Positions 37,086 through 46,948 are shown, numbered from the stretch's first letter. The stretch is DNA of 64,000 nucleotides from an uncultured Clostridia bacterium (GCA_944384855.1 CALWUY010000011.1:19463-83462), one strand, 5' to 3'. Notes: generated from the sequence alone by a model not told the origin. Made by a program: numbers and translations.

Positions 37086-37785
37086 TGTCTTCCTCCCGCA
37101 GAGCCGCGATAATTTTCGCTTTAAATTCCTGATTATCTAAATTGGATTTTTCCACCGATTCAAGTTCGCCGTGGCTCAGCAATACGATTTCATCGCATAA
37201 GTCAAGCGCCAGGTCCATAATATGTGTCGAAAAGATGGTGATTCTTTCCTGTTTTAAGGAACGCAGCAGTTGTTTCATCTCTTCGGCCACTACCACATCC
37301 AGAGAAGTCAGCGGCTCGTCAAGCAGCAAAATGTTGGGCTTTGCAATTATGTTTATCAGCATCTGCATTTTGTTTTTCATGCCGTGGGAGTAATCTTTCA
37401 GCAATTTGTCTCTGTCGTCCGGGTCAATACTCATATAATCAAAATAGTAATCCAGCGGCTTAGGGTCTTTTACAGATGAACGGTTGATGTCCATAAAAAA
37501 TTTTAAAAATTCCCGACCGGTCAAAAATTCCGGTACCGTGGGAGTAGACAGTACATACCCGATATCCTCTGCTTTTACATCTCGCCGTACCCCGTTCTCC
37601 TCAATGTAAAAGGCTCCGCCGTCAGATTTGATATCTTTATTCAGACAGTTAAACAGTGTGGTTTTGCCGGCACCGTTTCTGCCTAACAGGCCGTAAATTT
37701 TACCCTCTTCAAATGTGAAATTAATATCCTTTAGGACTTCTTTTTTTTCAAAATTCTTAGTCAAATGTTCAATTATAAATTTCAT
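37078..37785 (-). CDS. ABC exporter ATP-binding protein
   Basis: 235 residues. Walker A GRNGAGKT (35-42), signature DYSHGMKNKMQ (the SxGM form common in exporters), Walker B NILLLDEPLTSLD and the switch histidine in IFSTHIMD are all present. AAAGGAG precedes the ATG. It powers the membrane protein encoded downstream, with which it overlaps. ATPases of this compact type normally serve drug, peptide or lipid exporters. Confidence 0.95.
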   Translation of the reverse strand: MKFIIEHLTKNFEKKEVLKDINFTFEEGKIYGLLGRNGAGKTTLFNCLNKDIKSDGGAFYIEENGVRRDVKAEDIGYVLSTPTVPEFLTGREFLKFFMDINRSSVKDPKPLDYYFDYMSIDPDDRDKLLKDYSHGMKNKMQMLINIIAKPNILLLDEPLTSLDVVVAEEMKQLLRSLKQERITIFSTHIMDLALDLCDEIVLLSHGELESVEKSNLDNQEFKAKIIAALREEDNA

Positions 37786-37908
37786 TGTTCTCTCCTTTGG
37801 TGTATATGCCTGTGTTTTTAAACGTCATTGTGCCGCAATTAATAAATAAATACTTTTAATACAAGTCTGATTTTCAGTTTTTAATTATTACATATTTAAC
37901 GCGTAAAA

Positions 37909-38673
37909 TCAAGTGGTTTCAGCTCCTAAAGCCAAGCGGCGCCGGGTTATTCCGACGCTGCTGTTTTTATATTCTTCTATAAATGAATTTGCCTGCTGCT
38001 GAGAAATAACACCGCATTTTACCATTCGGTCGGTTACCTGTTTCATTCGCTGTTCCGCTAAGCCGGGATTTGTATACGGCGAATATGCGGAAGGCGCGTT
38101 GGGAAGTCCGGCCAGAAGTATGCATTCATAGTCAGCCAGCTCCTGCAAAGTTTTCCCAAAGTATCCTTTTGCCGCATCGTAAATGCCGTAATATCCCCCT
38201 CCGAAATAAATTGTATTGGCATACAATTCAAATATTTCTTCTTTGCTGCATTCCTTTTCAATCGCCCGCGCGGCGAATATTTCCGCAAACTTCCACTCCA
38301 GCTTTTTTTCCTGTGTGAAATATTCGTTTTTCATAAGCTGCTGCGTAATTGTACTGCCTCCTTCCGCAAATGACAATGTTCTGATATCGTTCCATACTGC
38401 CCGTCCTATCGCCAGAAAATCCATACCGCTATGATTCCAGAAACGTTTATCCTCGGCGGATACAACCGCTTTTACATACATTTCCGGCAGCTTATCAAAT
38501 GATGTGAAATTTTCCCGTGTCCGGATATCGTGTATCTTTTCATTTAACGGGCATTCTGATATGGCGTCACGGTACATAATATATCCTTTGATTCCAAAAA
38601 AACTTCCGGCGATAAGAAGTACCGAAAAACTTAAAATAATAAAAGACGTCAGTTTTTTTAAAATACTTTTCAA
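37909..38673 (-). CDS. Monofunctional GT51 peptidoglycan transglycosylase
   Basis: 254 residues starting at a TTG codon after AGGAG. One transmembrane helix (about 8-28) anchors the enzyme, and the outside domain carries the GT51 motifs AVVSAEDKRFWNHSGMD (first catalytic Glu), AEGGSTITQQLMKN and KEEIFELYANTIYFG, then ALLAGLPNAPSAYSP-like LLAGLPNAPSAYSP. It polymerises lipid II into glycan strands without a transpeptidase domain, so it is shorter than class A PBPs. It lies downstream of the Bce-like resistance module on the same strand; it could be part of that response, because such antibiotics act on lipid II. It is separated from the small membrane protein gene by 103 bp. Confidence 0.92.
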   Translation of the reverse strand: MKSILKKLTSFIILSFSVLLIAGSFFGIKGYIMYRDAISECPLNEKIHDIRTRENFTSFDKLPEMYVKAVVSAEDKRFWNHSGMDFLAIGRAVWNDIRTLSFAEGGSTITQQLMKNEYFTQEKKLEWKFAEIFAARAIEKECSKEEIFELYANTIYFGGGYYGIYDAAKGYFGKTLQELADYECILLAGLPNAPSAYSPYTNPGLAEQRMKQVTDRMVKCGVISQQQANSFIEEYKNSSVGITRRRLALGAETT

Positions 38674-38776
38674 AATTTATCTCCTGTTGCTTCCGGCGCG
38701 CAAACGCGCTTGTTTTTTACTGTGAAATTCAATATAAGTCTTCTGCGGTTTTTATTGGTTCGGCTTTTATGGAGTT

Positions 38777-39007
38777 TTATTCTTCGGATGTTTCGAGCAG
38801 CGATACGGTTCGGTCCACAAAAGTCCATATTCCGTAAATTATAAGTATGAGAATCGCGGCGGGGATTGCGGCTATTGCCGCAGCCGCAATCCCTATACAA
38901 AGTATTATTCTGCTGAGCGCTTTAAATATTATCTTTTTGCACCGTTTAAGACGTGATTTGATTTCTGTTTTGCTAAAATCAGGGTTTGCGCATAATTCAC
39001 CCTTCAT
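38777..39007 (-). CDS. Small membrane protein next to Bce-like transporter
   Basis: 76 residues. A GGAGGTG site lies just before the ATG. A polar, lysine-rich start (residues 1-27) is followed by two hydrophobic segments (ALSRIILCIGIAAAAIAA and AAILILIIYGIWTFV) and a short acidic tail (LLETSEE). I know no family for it. It starts 32 bp after the permease of the Bce-like module and precedes the transglycosylase, so it may modulate one of them. Small membrane partners are frequent in such systems, but this role is inferred from position. Confidence 0.65.
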   Translation of the reverse strand: MKGELCANPDFSKTEIKSRLKRCKKIIFKALSRIILCIGIAAAAIAAIPAAILILIIYGIWTFVDRTVSLLETSEE

Positions 39008-39039
39008 TTAACACACCTCCGCTTTCTGAAAAAATGCTG

Positions 39040-41094
39040 TTATATGTCACTTTTCATACTGCTCACTATCGTAAGATAAGATTTAGATGTCAAACGGTAT
39101 ATAATCATATATAAAACGGCAAATACCATATAGCACGCCGCTGTGGTGAGTATCAGCAGCGGAGTATTTTTAAGTCCTAAAATTAACAATATTTTGCTGA
39201 TGAGCGGAAAGGCAAAAGCCAAATGTACGCCGGCTGTAAGCAGGGGAAGGAAAAATACTGTCAGGATTTGGGAATTTATGCTTTTCTTGATTTCCTTTTT
39301 GGTCATGCCTAATTTTTGCATTATTTCAAACCGGGACTCATCTTCATATCCTTCAGACACCTGCTTGTAATAAATAATCAAAACTGCGGCAAAGATGAAG
39401 ACCGAACCGAGAAAAATACCAAGAAAGAATAACCCGGCATAAATTCCGTAAAAATCTGCGCGTTCTTTTGCAACTCCCTCAATAGAAAAGTGGAAAAGAG
39501 AATTTTCTCCCATATTCTGTTTCATCAGATCTATTTTTTCAGAGATCTGGTCCTGTATATTTATTTGCGTTTCATCATTGCAGGAAAGATCAAAGCCGTA
39601 ATACCAGTGCAGTGATAAAAGACCTTCGCCGCCGTTTTTTTCAGCGTACGGCTTCAGCGGCTGAAAAATCGTATCGATGTCCGATACAAACAAGTACATG
39701 GTCGGGAAAATCTGCATTGAATCTACGCCGTTATCCGCAAAATCATCCACCTGCTTTATGACCTTTAAAGCATCACATTCGCCTATTTGAATTGTGCTGT
39801 TAATGTATTCCACATCTTTTGTTACATAGAGTATGGCTTCCTGAGAGGAAACAGTTTCATTTTTGTTCATCAGCCGGTTGTAGTCGGATACAGAGACGAT
39901 AAAAACCTGATAAATATCCGACATATTGATTGATGTGTTATAAGCTTCGGGATCTAAGTCTATCTTATTCCCGTTTAACATACCTGCAAAAGCTAAAGTC
40001 CTGTATTCCAGTACGCTTTTTTGTTCGCTGTTATTTTCTTCCACAACTTCATTTATAAGCTGTTTTGCCTGTACCGTTTGCTCATCGCTGAAAAATTCGC
40101 TTTCATTAACAAGAACATCCAGATTTATATTTCTCGGATAGCGGTTGCGCAAACTGTCTTCCGCTCCGATGTACAGGCATACTGTCGATGAAACCATAAC
40201 AAGAACCATTGTGCAGAGAATGCATATCGACGCCAGTCCCGCGCCGTTGCGCTTCATTCTGTATACCATTGATGAAACCGAAACAAAATGGTTTGTTTTA
40301 TAATAATAGCGTTTGTTTTTCTGCAGGATACGGCAAAGAGTTACAGAGCCTGCTATAAACAAAAGATAGGTAGCGACAATAACCATAACCACTGCCAGGA
40401 AAAAGAATGAGATAGCTGCCACGGGATTATCAATAGTCACTGCCATATAATATGCAGCCGCTAAAATGACGGTACCCAGAATCGCTGCGATCCAGTTGGC
40501 TTTGGGCGGCTTTTCTCCCGTATGCTCACTATTCAGAAGCTGAATCGGATTTGTTAAATGGATTTGGCGCATTGTATTTAAAAACAGAAGAAGAAAAATT
40601 ACAAGGAAAAGGACAAGCGTTTTAACTGCCGAAGAGATATCTACGGAAAAAGTATATGTGATATTTCCGTTTAAAATTTCAACCATGAAAAGCTCTGCAA
40701 ATTTCGAAAGCAGTATACCGAAAAATAATCCGCCTGAAACGGTGATTCCTGCAATGATTAAAGTTTCAATAAGCATTACCTTTGCCAGGTGCTTCTTTCC
40801 CAGTCCCAGGATATTATACAGCCCGAACTCTTTTTTTCGGCGGCGGATTAAAAAGGAATTGGTATAGAACAAAAAAATGAGTGAAAAAACAGCCATTACA
40901 CTAAAACCCATTTGCAGGAAACTCTGTACGGTTTCACCGCCCTTTACAGAGGCAAAGGTAGGGGATACGCTTAAAAAAGAGATGATGTAGCACATCATGA
41001 CAGATCCTGCGCAGGTAAGAATATACGGTATATACAGTTTGCTGTTTTTTGTGATACCCGTCCATGCAAGCTTACGGTAGATTCCGTTTTTCAT
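39040..41094 (-). CDS. BceB-like FtsX-family ABC permease
   Basis: 684 residues. The layout is that of BceB permeases: one N-terminal helix, then groups of membrane segments with a large extracytoplasmic domain (about residues 310-530) before the last three helices. The C-terminal RFEIMQKLGMTKKEIKKSI is the cytoplasmic loop found in FtsX-type permeases, and KKEFGLYNILGLGKKHLAKV is its N-terminal counterpart. Start and ATPase stop overlap (ATGA). Together with the ATPase and the histidine kinase it would detect and detach peptide antibiotics such as bacitracin-like compounds from lipid carriers. The actual drug is unknown. Confidence 0.9.
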   Translation of the reverse strand: MKNGIYRKLAWTGITKNSKLYIPYILTCAGSVMMCYIISFLSVSPTFASVKGGETVQSFLQMGFSVMAVFSLIFLFYTNSFLIRRRKKEFGLYNILGLGKKHLAKVMLIETLIIAGITVSGGLFFGILLSKFAELFMVEILNGNITYTFSVDISSAVKTLVLFLVIFLLLFLNTMRQIHLTNPIQLLNSEHTGEKPPKANWIAAILGTVILAAAYYMAVTIDNPVAAISFFFLAVVMVIVATYLLFIAGSVTLCRILQKNKRYYYKTNHFVSVSSMVYRMKRNGAGLASICILCTMVLVMVSSTVCLYIGAEDSLRNRYPRNINLDVLVNESEFFSDEQTVQAKQLINEVVEENNSEQKSVLEYRTLAFAGMLNGNKIDLDPEAYNTSINMSDIYQVFIVSVSDYNRLMNKNETVSSQEAILYVTKDVEYINSTIQIGECDALKVIKQVDDFADNGVDSMQIFPTMYLFVSDIDTIFQPLKPYAEKNGGEGLLSLHWYYGFDLSCNDETQINIQDQISEKIDLMKQNMGENSLFHFSIEGVAKERADFYGIYAGLFFLGIFLGSVFIFAAVLIIYYKQVSEGYEDESRFEIMQKLGMTKKEIKKSINSQILTVFFLPLLTAGVHLAFAFPLISKILLILGLKNTPLLILTTAACYMVFAVLYMIIYRLTSKSYLTIVSSMKSDI

Positions 41095-41855
41095 ATCTGC
41101 TCACCGCCTGTCGCAAGTATTGTAAGCGTATCTGAGATTTTTTGGTACAGTTCGTTTTCCGTGCATGACCCGCGGTAAATCTGGTGGTATACCTCGCCGT
41201 CCTTTATGAACAGCACTCTGCCGGCGTGGCTTGCGGCCTTTACGGAATGGGTGACCATGATAATCGTCTGTCCGTTTCGGTTTATTTCGCTGAACAGCCT
41301 GAGAAGTTCATCGGTGGATTTGGAATCTAATGCGCCGGTCGGTTCGTCCGCCAGAATAAGTCTGGGTTTTGTAATAAGCGCTCTTGCTACGGCAGCGCGC
41401 TGTTTTTGTCCGCCGGACACTTCATAAGGATATTTTTTCAGAATATCGGAAATACCCAGCTGTTCTGCTATTGGCTGCAGCCTTTTTTTCATCTCTGCCG
41501 GTGTTTTTCCCGAAAGCACGAGGGGCAGATAGATGTTATCCTCAAGCGAAAAGGTGTCTAAAAGATTGAACTCCTGAAACACGAACCCCAGATTATCACG
41601 GCGGAACACCGCGATTTCCGATTCTTTTATTTTCGAAAGCTCTTTTCCGTCAAGACGTACGCTGCCCGAGGTCGGTTTGTCAAGCGCCGCAAGTATGTTT
41701 AAAAGCGTGGTCTTGCCTGATCCCGATTCACCCATTATGGCTATATATTCGCCTTCCTCCGCTTCAAAGGATATATTTGACAGTGCCTGTACTTGATTTC
41801 CTCCGAAACGGGTTGTGTATATTTTTTTTACTGCATCGACCTGCAAAATACTCAT
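41091..41855 (-). CDS. BceA-like ABC ATPase
   Basis: 254 residues from the ATG at 41855, which follows AAGGAGG; a longer frame lacks a site. Walker A GESGSGKTT, signature VSGGQKQR, Walker B LILADEPTGALDS and the H-loop MVTHS are typical of MacB/BceA-type ATPases that drive permeases by mechanotransmission rather than substrate transport. Coupled to the downstream permease by ATGA overlap. The histidine kinase lies 111 bp upstream, the usual gene order of such modules. Confidence 0.95.
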   Translation of the reverse strand: MSILQVDAVKKIYTTRFGGNQVQALSNISFEAEEGEYIAIMGESGSGKTTLLNILAALDKPTSGSVRLDGKELSKIKESEIAVFRRDNLGFVFQEFNLLDTFSLEDNIYLPLVLSGKTPAEMKKRLQPIAEQLGISDILKKYPYEVSGGQKQRAAVARALITKPRLILADEPTGALDSKSTDELLRLFSEINRNGQTIIMVTHSVKAASHAGRVLFIKDGEVYHQIYRGSCTENELYQKISDTLTILATGGEQI

Positions 41856-41966
41856 TAAATTGTCCTCCTTTTTCTTTTTGCAGATTAATTGTAGCAAAAA
41901 AGGGAAACGAAACGCCATAGATTCGGCTTACATTTCCCCCTGTATTTCTTACACTTTTGTAAGAAT

Positions 41967-42956
41967 TTATTCTACCTTTAAATTTGTGCGGTCTAAATAG
42001 ATGCGTACAGATGTTCCGCTGTCAAGCGAAGACTGTATCGTGATTCGGTGACCTAAATTATCGCAGATACGCTTGCAAAGATACAGTCCTATACCGCTTG
42101 CTTTTTTATCGCTGCGGCCGTTGTATCCGGTATAGCTTTTTTCGAAAACACGGGGCAGGTCTTCCGGCGCAATGCCGATACCTGTATCACTGATACAAAG
42201 CGTATACGGCGTTTCCATATAAATGCGGATACTGCCTTCTTTTGTATATTTAAGGGCGTTGGAAATAACCTGTTCAATCACAAAGGAAAGCCATTTTTCG
42301 TCTGTCAGCACTTTGCATTGGACTGGTTCGTAGCAAAGCGCGATTTTTTTACGGATAAACTGACCCGCGAATTTTTTGGCGGCATCGCGTATTATGGGGT
42401 CAAGCTCCTGTTCACGGAAAACATAATCTTTAGAGCCGGAGTCCAGCCTCAGAAACGCCAGTACCATTTCTACATACTGCTCAATCCGCTGAAGTTCATC
42501 CGACATCTGCCTTGATAAATCGCTGTCCTCATTCTGCAATGTCAAACGCATTGCGGCAATGGGCGTCTTTATCTGATGTGCCCATATTGTATAATAATCC
42601 ACCATATCCTGATACCTGACCGTCATATCCGATCTCAGTTGGTTTTGCTCCCGGAGCAGTGATTCTATCACTGCTTGATAGTCTCGGTCATCCTGAGTCA
42701 GTACTTCCGGCAGGTCCTGTATCAGCTGAGCGGGAAGCCGGCTGATTTCCGTCAGTTTTTTATGTTTTTTTTGAATACGGAAAATATCCCATATAAAGAA
42801 CAAAAAAGACAGTACTACGCAGATAAGCACAGGATAAGCGGCAGCAGCCAAGGGAAGATGATACAGAAAAAAAGAGCTGAGAAAAACGGCGGAAAATATA
42901 AAAAAGATAATAATGCCTATTTTTCGCTGTTTAAAATAAATTTTAATGATTTCCAT
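41967..42956 (-). CDS. BceS-like sensor histidine kinase
   Basis: 329 residues. Two transmembrane helices (about 12-32 and 38-57) with almost no extracellular loop mark an intramembrane-sensing kinase, as in BceS, which relies on the transporter for signal detection. The H-box is WAHQIKTPIA (His127), the N-box is VISNALKYT, the G1 box is DTGIGI and the G2 region reads KKASGIGLYLCKRI. It phosphorylates the response regulator encoded 13 bp upstream. Overlap in function with the transporter is known for the family, so flux through the transporter probably sets kinase activity. Confidence 0.95.
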   Translation of the reverse strand: MEIIKIYFKQRKIGIIIFFIFSAVFLSSFFLYHLPLAAAAYPVLICVVLSFLFFIWDIFRIQKKHKKLTEISRLPAQLIQDLPEVLTQDDRDYQAVIESLLREQNQLRSDMTVRYQDMVDYYTIWAHQIKTPIAAMRLTLQNEDSDLSRQMSDELQRIEQYVEMVLAFLRLDSGSKDYVFREQELDPIIRDAAKKFAGQFIRKKIALCYEPVQCKVLTDEKWLSFVIEQVISNALKYTKEGSIRIYMETPYTLCISDTGIGIAPEDLPRVFEKSYTGYNGRSDKKASGIGLYLCKRICDNLGHRITIQSSLDSGTSVRIYLDRTNLKVE

Positions 42957-42969
42957 AGCATTTTCTCCC

Positions 42970-43641
42970 TTAGTCTATCAGATATCCTACACCGAACTTG
43001 GTTGTGATAAAATCGGTAAGCCCGGCGGCATCCAGCTTTTTGCGCAGACGGTTTACATTTACGGTCAGTGTGTTTTCATCTACAAAGCTGTCGGTTTCCC
43101 AAAGACGTTCCATTAGTTTTTCACGGCTGACAATCTTTCCTTTGTTTTCCATCAGTGCAAGTAAAATGCGGTACTCATTTTTTGTAAGAGGTATGGTCTC
43201 TTCTCTAAAGGTCAGCGTATTATCCCCGGTATTGAGCAGGGCGCCGCGATGCTCCAAAACCGGAACAGAGGAGGCAAAGTCGTATGTGCGCCTCAGCATA
43301 GCCTGGATTTTTGCCATCAGTACACTCTGGTCAAAAGGTTTGGCAATAAAATCGTCCGCGCCCATGTTCATTGCCATAACAATATTCATATTGTCCGACG
43401 CGGAGGAAATGAATATTACAGGTACTTTGGATACCTTACGGATTTCTGTACACCAGTGATATCCGTTGAAAAACGGAAGAGAAATATCTAACAGCACCAG
43501 GTGCGGGTTATATTCGGCAAACTCAGCCATAATGTTTCTGAAATTTGCAACGCATTTAGTATCTAAATCCCACATTTTTGCCTGTTCGGCAATTGCGGAA
43601 GCGATACCGGGGTCATCCTCAATAATTAAAATTCTGTACAT
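42970..43641 (-). CDS. BceR-like OmpR-family response regulator
   Basis: 223 residues. The receiver domain has acidic pair EDD (8-10), phosphoacceptor Asp52 in LLDISLP and Lys101 in AKPFD. The DNA-binding winged helix carries LTKNEYRILLALMENKG and DENTLTVNVNRLRKKLD. It is the first gene of the minus-strand module RR-HK-ATPase-permease. Likely targets include the transporter genes and perhaps its own promoter in the 270 bp upstream; I did not find a clean inverted repeat there. Confidence 0.95.
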   Translation of the reverse strand: MYRILIIEDDPGIASAIAEQAKMWDLDTKCVANFRNIMAEFAEYNPHLVLLDISLPFFNGYHWCTEIRKVSKVPVIFISSASDNMNIVMAMNMGADDFIAKPFDQSVLMAKIQAMLRRTYDFASSVPVLEHRGALLNTGDNTLTFREETIPLTKNEYRILLALMENKGKIVSREKLMERLWETDSFVDENTLTVNVNRLRKKLDAAGLTDFITTKFGVGYLID

Positions 43642-43849
43642 GAGTATTCCTGCTTTCCGGAATTTAATTTATGCGGCAAAGAATAAGCTGCCTGAAACGT
43701 TAAAACAGAGTATTTTTGTTATTAAGGCTCAGTTTTAATGCTGAACTGCGCATAAAACGAAACCTATATCATAATAAACCAACCTAAGTATACCATAAAA
43801 CCCGGTTTTTTAAAAGTTTAATGTTGATATATTTTTTTGCTGCTAAGTG

Positions 43850-43878
43850 TTGAAAAAAGGCTGAAAATATGATATATT
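43850..43878 (+). promoter_or_regulatory. Promoter of ddh
   Basis: TTGAAA (43850-43855), a 17-bp spacer and TATATT (43873-43878), giving a short leader before the ATG at 43912. Confidence 0.65.
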
Positions 43879-43911
43879 TTTCTTATTAATATTTATAGGA
43901 AGGCATTTGTT

Positions 43912-44898
43912 ATGAGTATAAGAATAGGTATTTACGGTTACGGTAATCTCGGAAAGGGAATAGAAAATGCTGTCAGGCAGAATCCGGACATGGAGCTTGC
44001 CGCGGTTTTTACAAGGAGAGATCCTGAAACGCTTAAAATTGCAACTGCAGGTGTGCCTGTTGTAAAAGCGGACAAGGTGTCAGAGTATAAAGATAAGATA
44101 GACGTTATGATACTCTGCGGAGGAAGCGCTACAGATCTGCCGGTTCAGACTCCCCAGCTGGCACAGATGTTCAATGTTGTAGACAGCTTTGATACCCACG
44201 CGAAAATTCCTGAGCATTACGCCAATGTGGACGCGGCGGCTAAAAAAGGCTCAAATACTGCGATGATATCTGTCGGCTGGGATCCGGGTATGTTTTCTCT
44301 TAACCGGCTGTATGCCGAGGCAATACTGCCTGACGGAAAGGATTATACCTTTTGGGGTAAGGGCATAAGCCAGGGACATTCAGACGCTGTTCGCCGAATA
44401 GACGGCGTAAAAAACGCTAAACAGTATACTATTCCGGTAGAAAGCGCGCTTGAGGCAGTGCGTTCGGGTGCTTGTCCTGAGCTTACTACACGCCAGAAGC
44501 ATGTAAGGGAATGTTTTGTGGTTGCGCAAGAGGGAGCGGATAAGGCTAAAATAGAAAAGGAAATTAAGGAAATGCCCAATTATTTTGCCGATTATGATAC
44601 AACCGTTCATTTCATAAGCGAGGCAGAGCTGGAACGCGACCACAGCGGAATTCCTCACGGCGGATTTGTCATAAGGACAGGAAAAACCGGGGCAGAGTCA
44701 GAGAACAACTACGTTATAGAATACAGTCTGAAGCTGGATTCCAATCCCGAATTTACCGCAAGCGTAATAATTGCGTTTGCCCGCGCGGTTTACAGGCTGA
44801 ACAAGGAAAATCAGTTCGGCTGCAAAACGGTATTTGATATTCCGCCAGCATATCTGAGCTCAAAGCCGTATTCTCAACTGCTTAAAGCTTTACTTTAG
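43912..44898 (+). CDS. ddh: meso-Diaminopimelate D-dehydrogenase
   Basis: 328 residues, matching the family length. The Rossmann fold starts IRIGIYGYGNLGKGIENAV; CGGSATDLPVQTPQLA and DSFDTHAKIPEHY, and later SVGWDPGMFSLNRL, HSDAVRRIDGVKNAKQYT and SGIPHGGFVIRTG are hallmark stretches of Ddh. It catalyses one-step NADPH-dependent amination of tetrahydrodipicolinate to meso-diaminopimelate, the lysine and peptidoglycan precursor, in the cytoplasm. It has its own promoter and terminator, so it stands alone. Presence of Ddh is common in Clostridia and Bacteroidetes. Confidence 0.96.
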   Translation: MSIRIGIYGYGNLGKGIENAVRQNPDMELAAVFTRRDPETLKIATAGVPVVKADKVSEYKDKIDVMILCGGSATDLPVQTPQLAQMFNVVDSFDTHAKIPEHYANVDAAAKKGSNTAMISVGWDPGMFSLNRLYAEAILPDGKDYTFWGKGISQGHSDAVRRIDGVKNAKQYTIPVESALEAVRSGACPELTTRQKHVRECFVVAQEGADKAKIEKEIKEMPNYFADYDTTVHFISEAELERDHSGIPHGGFVIRTGKTGAESENNYVIEYSLKLDSNPEFTASVIIAFARAVYRLNKENQFGCKTVFDIPPAYLSSKPYSQLLKALL

Positions 44899-44918
44899 AA
44901 ATAATGTATAAACAAAAC

Positions 44919-44947
44919 ATCTCTGAAGCATTTTCAGAGATATTTTT
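44919..44947. terminator. Bidirectional terminator after ddh
   Basis: ATCTCTGAA and TTCAGAGAT form a 9-bp stem with ATTTTTGTT on the plus side and a T-rich stretch on the minus side. It separates ddh from the converging GH78 gene. Confidence 0.85.
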
Positions 44948-44958
44948 GTTGTTCAGGT

Positions 44959-46920
44959 TTATTTGCAGGTATCTTTTAATAGATCGGGAAAATCTTCGGC
45001 TATTGTAATTATAGGAGAGCATGCCCACGGATGACACAGGCTTGTGTTCCATTTCTGATCCTTGCCCCATGCTTCGAATGTAGTAGTCGCTCCTTCTTCA
45101 ATCATATTAAGCCAGTAGTCACCGGATTTGATTAAATCCATTACAATGTCTTTGCGGTTTGCGTTCGCAAGTCCTTTCAGTACGAAATATGAGAAAAAAA
45201 CACCGCAGGAAAGTCTTTTGCCGGAAATGTATTTTACTACTGAATCCAATGCGTTTTCAGGGACAAATTCATAAAACAGCGGCAGCGCGTTTGAATGAAG
45301 GGATGCATGCCGGGTATTTGATGTATCGGTATATATATTGCGCCGGACGTCTAAAAATTCGCGATTGAATGAATTTATCAGCTTTTTTGCTTTCCCCGAG
45401 CATTTTACCCATAACGATGACGCAATTTTATCCCGTATAATATGTGCGCCTGTATAATGCGCGTTAAGTACATTGTGACATACTTTTTTTATGCTGCCGT
45501 CGGTTACGGCATCGTATCCGTCACGCAGATTCTCCGGCCAGTCAATCAGATTCCATTTATCGTTCATATCCTGAAGCAGTCCGTCTGCGCGTTCAAAGGC
45601 AGAAAAGTATTCAAGCATACGGTCTATAACACTCATAAGCTGCAATGCCGTCTGCTTATCGCCGGATAATTTGTAATAATTCCATACCTGCAACGGAAAC
45701 ATAAGAGAAAAATCAGCGATTTCCTGCATATATGAACATGCACCCACTGCCATCAGGCTTTTATGTACGCTTTGTGTATCGGCAAAATCAATAAGCGTTC
45801 TTTTATAAATGTTATAATTTCCCGTAATATACATATACGCCAATCCGGAAACTGTAAAATCTCCCAGATATTCGCCTTTTTCGCGTGTTGGGCAGTCGAC
45901 AAATGTTTCCTGAACCGAGTATTTTAATGTATTTCTGCACAGATTCCATACTTCTGTTAATTTATGGTCATCACAGTCAAGAACAACTGCATCAGAAAAT
46001 TTGTTGTGGCGCACGTTCAATACGATGTCATCTATCTCGAACGGAAGGTCTGATTCGATTTTCATATATCTGAAGGCCTGATAGTCGAATTCTTCAAAAA
46101 AATCATTCTCTCCCGACAGAATAAGAAAATTTTCGTATACACAGTTACATCTCATATTGTATCTGACGTTTTTTCCTTCAGATTCTTCTCCTCTGATTAT
46201 GCGAATTTTCTGAAACTTCTGCCCCCTTATTTTCAATGACAGCATTGCGGATAATTCCTGGTGCGTATCAATAAAATATCCGTTGCTGCACCGCTCCGAT
46301 TCAGGGTGGATTTTTTCAACCGATATTGCCGGGACCGGCTCGCTGTGGAAAGTGTACTCGTTTTCGCACTTGCAGATAGTTTTAACCTCATTGCAAAGAT
46401 TAAAATCAAAATCCTCTAAAAACTGTGTGTCATATCCGGTGGTTCTGTTATTAAAGTATCCGTTTATCTTTTCGCAATGCGTGAAAATTTCGGTTCCTGC
46501 CAAGTGCTTTCCGTTTTTATATATGTCGCAAATCAGCATCATACGGTTATCACCGCTTACCCATACACGGTTTATAAGCCCCTGGTAATATACATGGACT
46601 CGGATGTGGTTTTGCCCTTCCTTCAAATATCCGGATATATCATATATATTGTAGTTGTAATTGGTATGATATGCAGGTCTGACTCCTTGACAAACATATT
46701 TATCGTTGATATAAAGCTTATAATAATCGTCGGCGCTTATTATGATACTGTATTGCTCGGATGTCTTTGCAGAAAAGTAACCCGAGAAATTAACATGATA
46801 ATTATACTGCGCAGATAATTCATTTGATTTGTATGGTTCTTTCTCACGCTTGAAAATATTTATAGGGGATAAATTATAAAAATCCGATGTTGTTATAGGC
46901 TCTGATCTGAAAGAAAGCAT
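44959..46920 (-). CDS. GH78-like alpha-L-rhamnosidase
   Basis: 653 residues without a signal peptide. The N-terminal beta-rich region (about 1-280) resembles the carbohydrate-binding lobes of GH78. The catalytic barrel has the family motif VDCPTREKGEYLGD, then DKWNLIDWPEN, and late EEGATTTFEAW and LCHPWACSP, where acidic residues act in inverting hydrolysis. It is shorter than many GH78 enzymes (900 and more), lacking extra N-terminal domains. Probable role: removal of terminal L-rhamnose from plant glycans or glycosides inside the cell. An AAGGAGT site precedes the ATG; repeated AT-rich boxes upstream suggest local regulation. Confidence 0.85.
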   Translation of the reverse strand: MLSFRSEPITTSDFYNLSPINIFKREKEPYKSNELSAQYNYHVNFSGYFSAKTSEQYSIIISADDYYKLYINDKYVCQGVRPAYHTNYNYNIYDISGYLKEGQNHIRVHVYYQGLINRVWVSGDNRMMLICDIYKNGKHLAGTEIFTHCEKINGYFNNRTTGYDTQFLEDFDFNLCNEVKTICKCENEYTFHSEPVPAISVEKIHPESERCSNGYFIDTHQELSAMLSLKIRGQKFQKIRIIRGEESEGKNVRYNMRCNCVYENFLILSGENDFFEEFDYQAFRYMKIESDLPFEIDDIVLNVRHNKFSDAVVLDCDDHKLTEVWNLCRNTLKYSVQETFVDCPTREKGEYLGDFTVSGLAYMYITGNYNIYKRTLIDFADTQSVHKSLMAVGACSYMQEIADFSLMFPLQVWNYYKLSGDKQTALQLMSVIDRMLEYFSAFERADGLLQDMNDKWNLIDWPENLRDGYDAVTDGSIKKVCHNVLNAHYTGAHIIRDKIASSLWVKCSGKAKKLINSFNREFLDVRRNIYTDTSNTRHASLHSNALPLFYEFVPENALDSVVKYISGKRLSCGVFFSYFVLKGLANANRKDIVMDLIKSGDYWLNMIEEGATTTFEAWGKDQKWNTSLCHPWACSPIITIAEDFPDLLKDTCK

Positions 46921-46948
46921 TTTATTGACTCCTTATATCCTGCTGATT

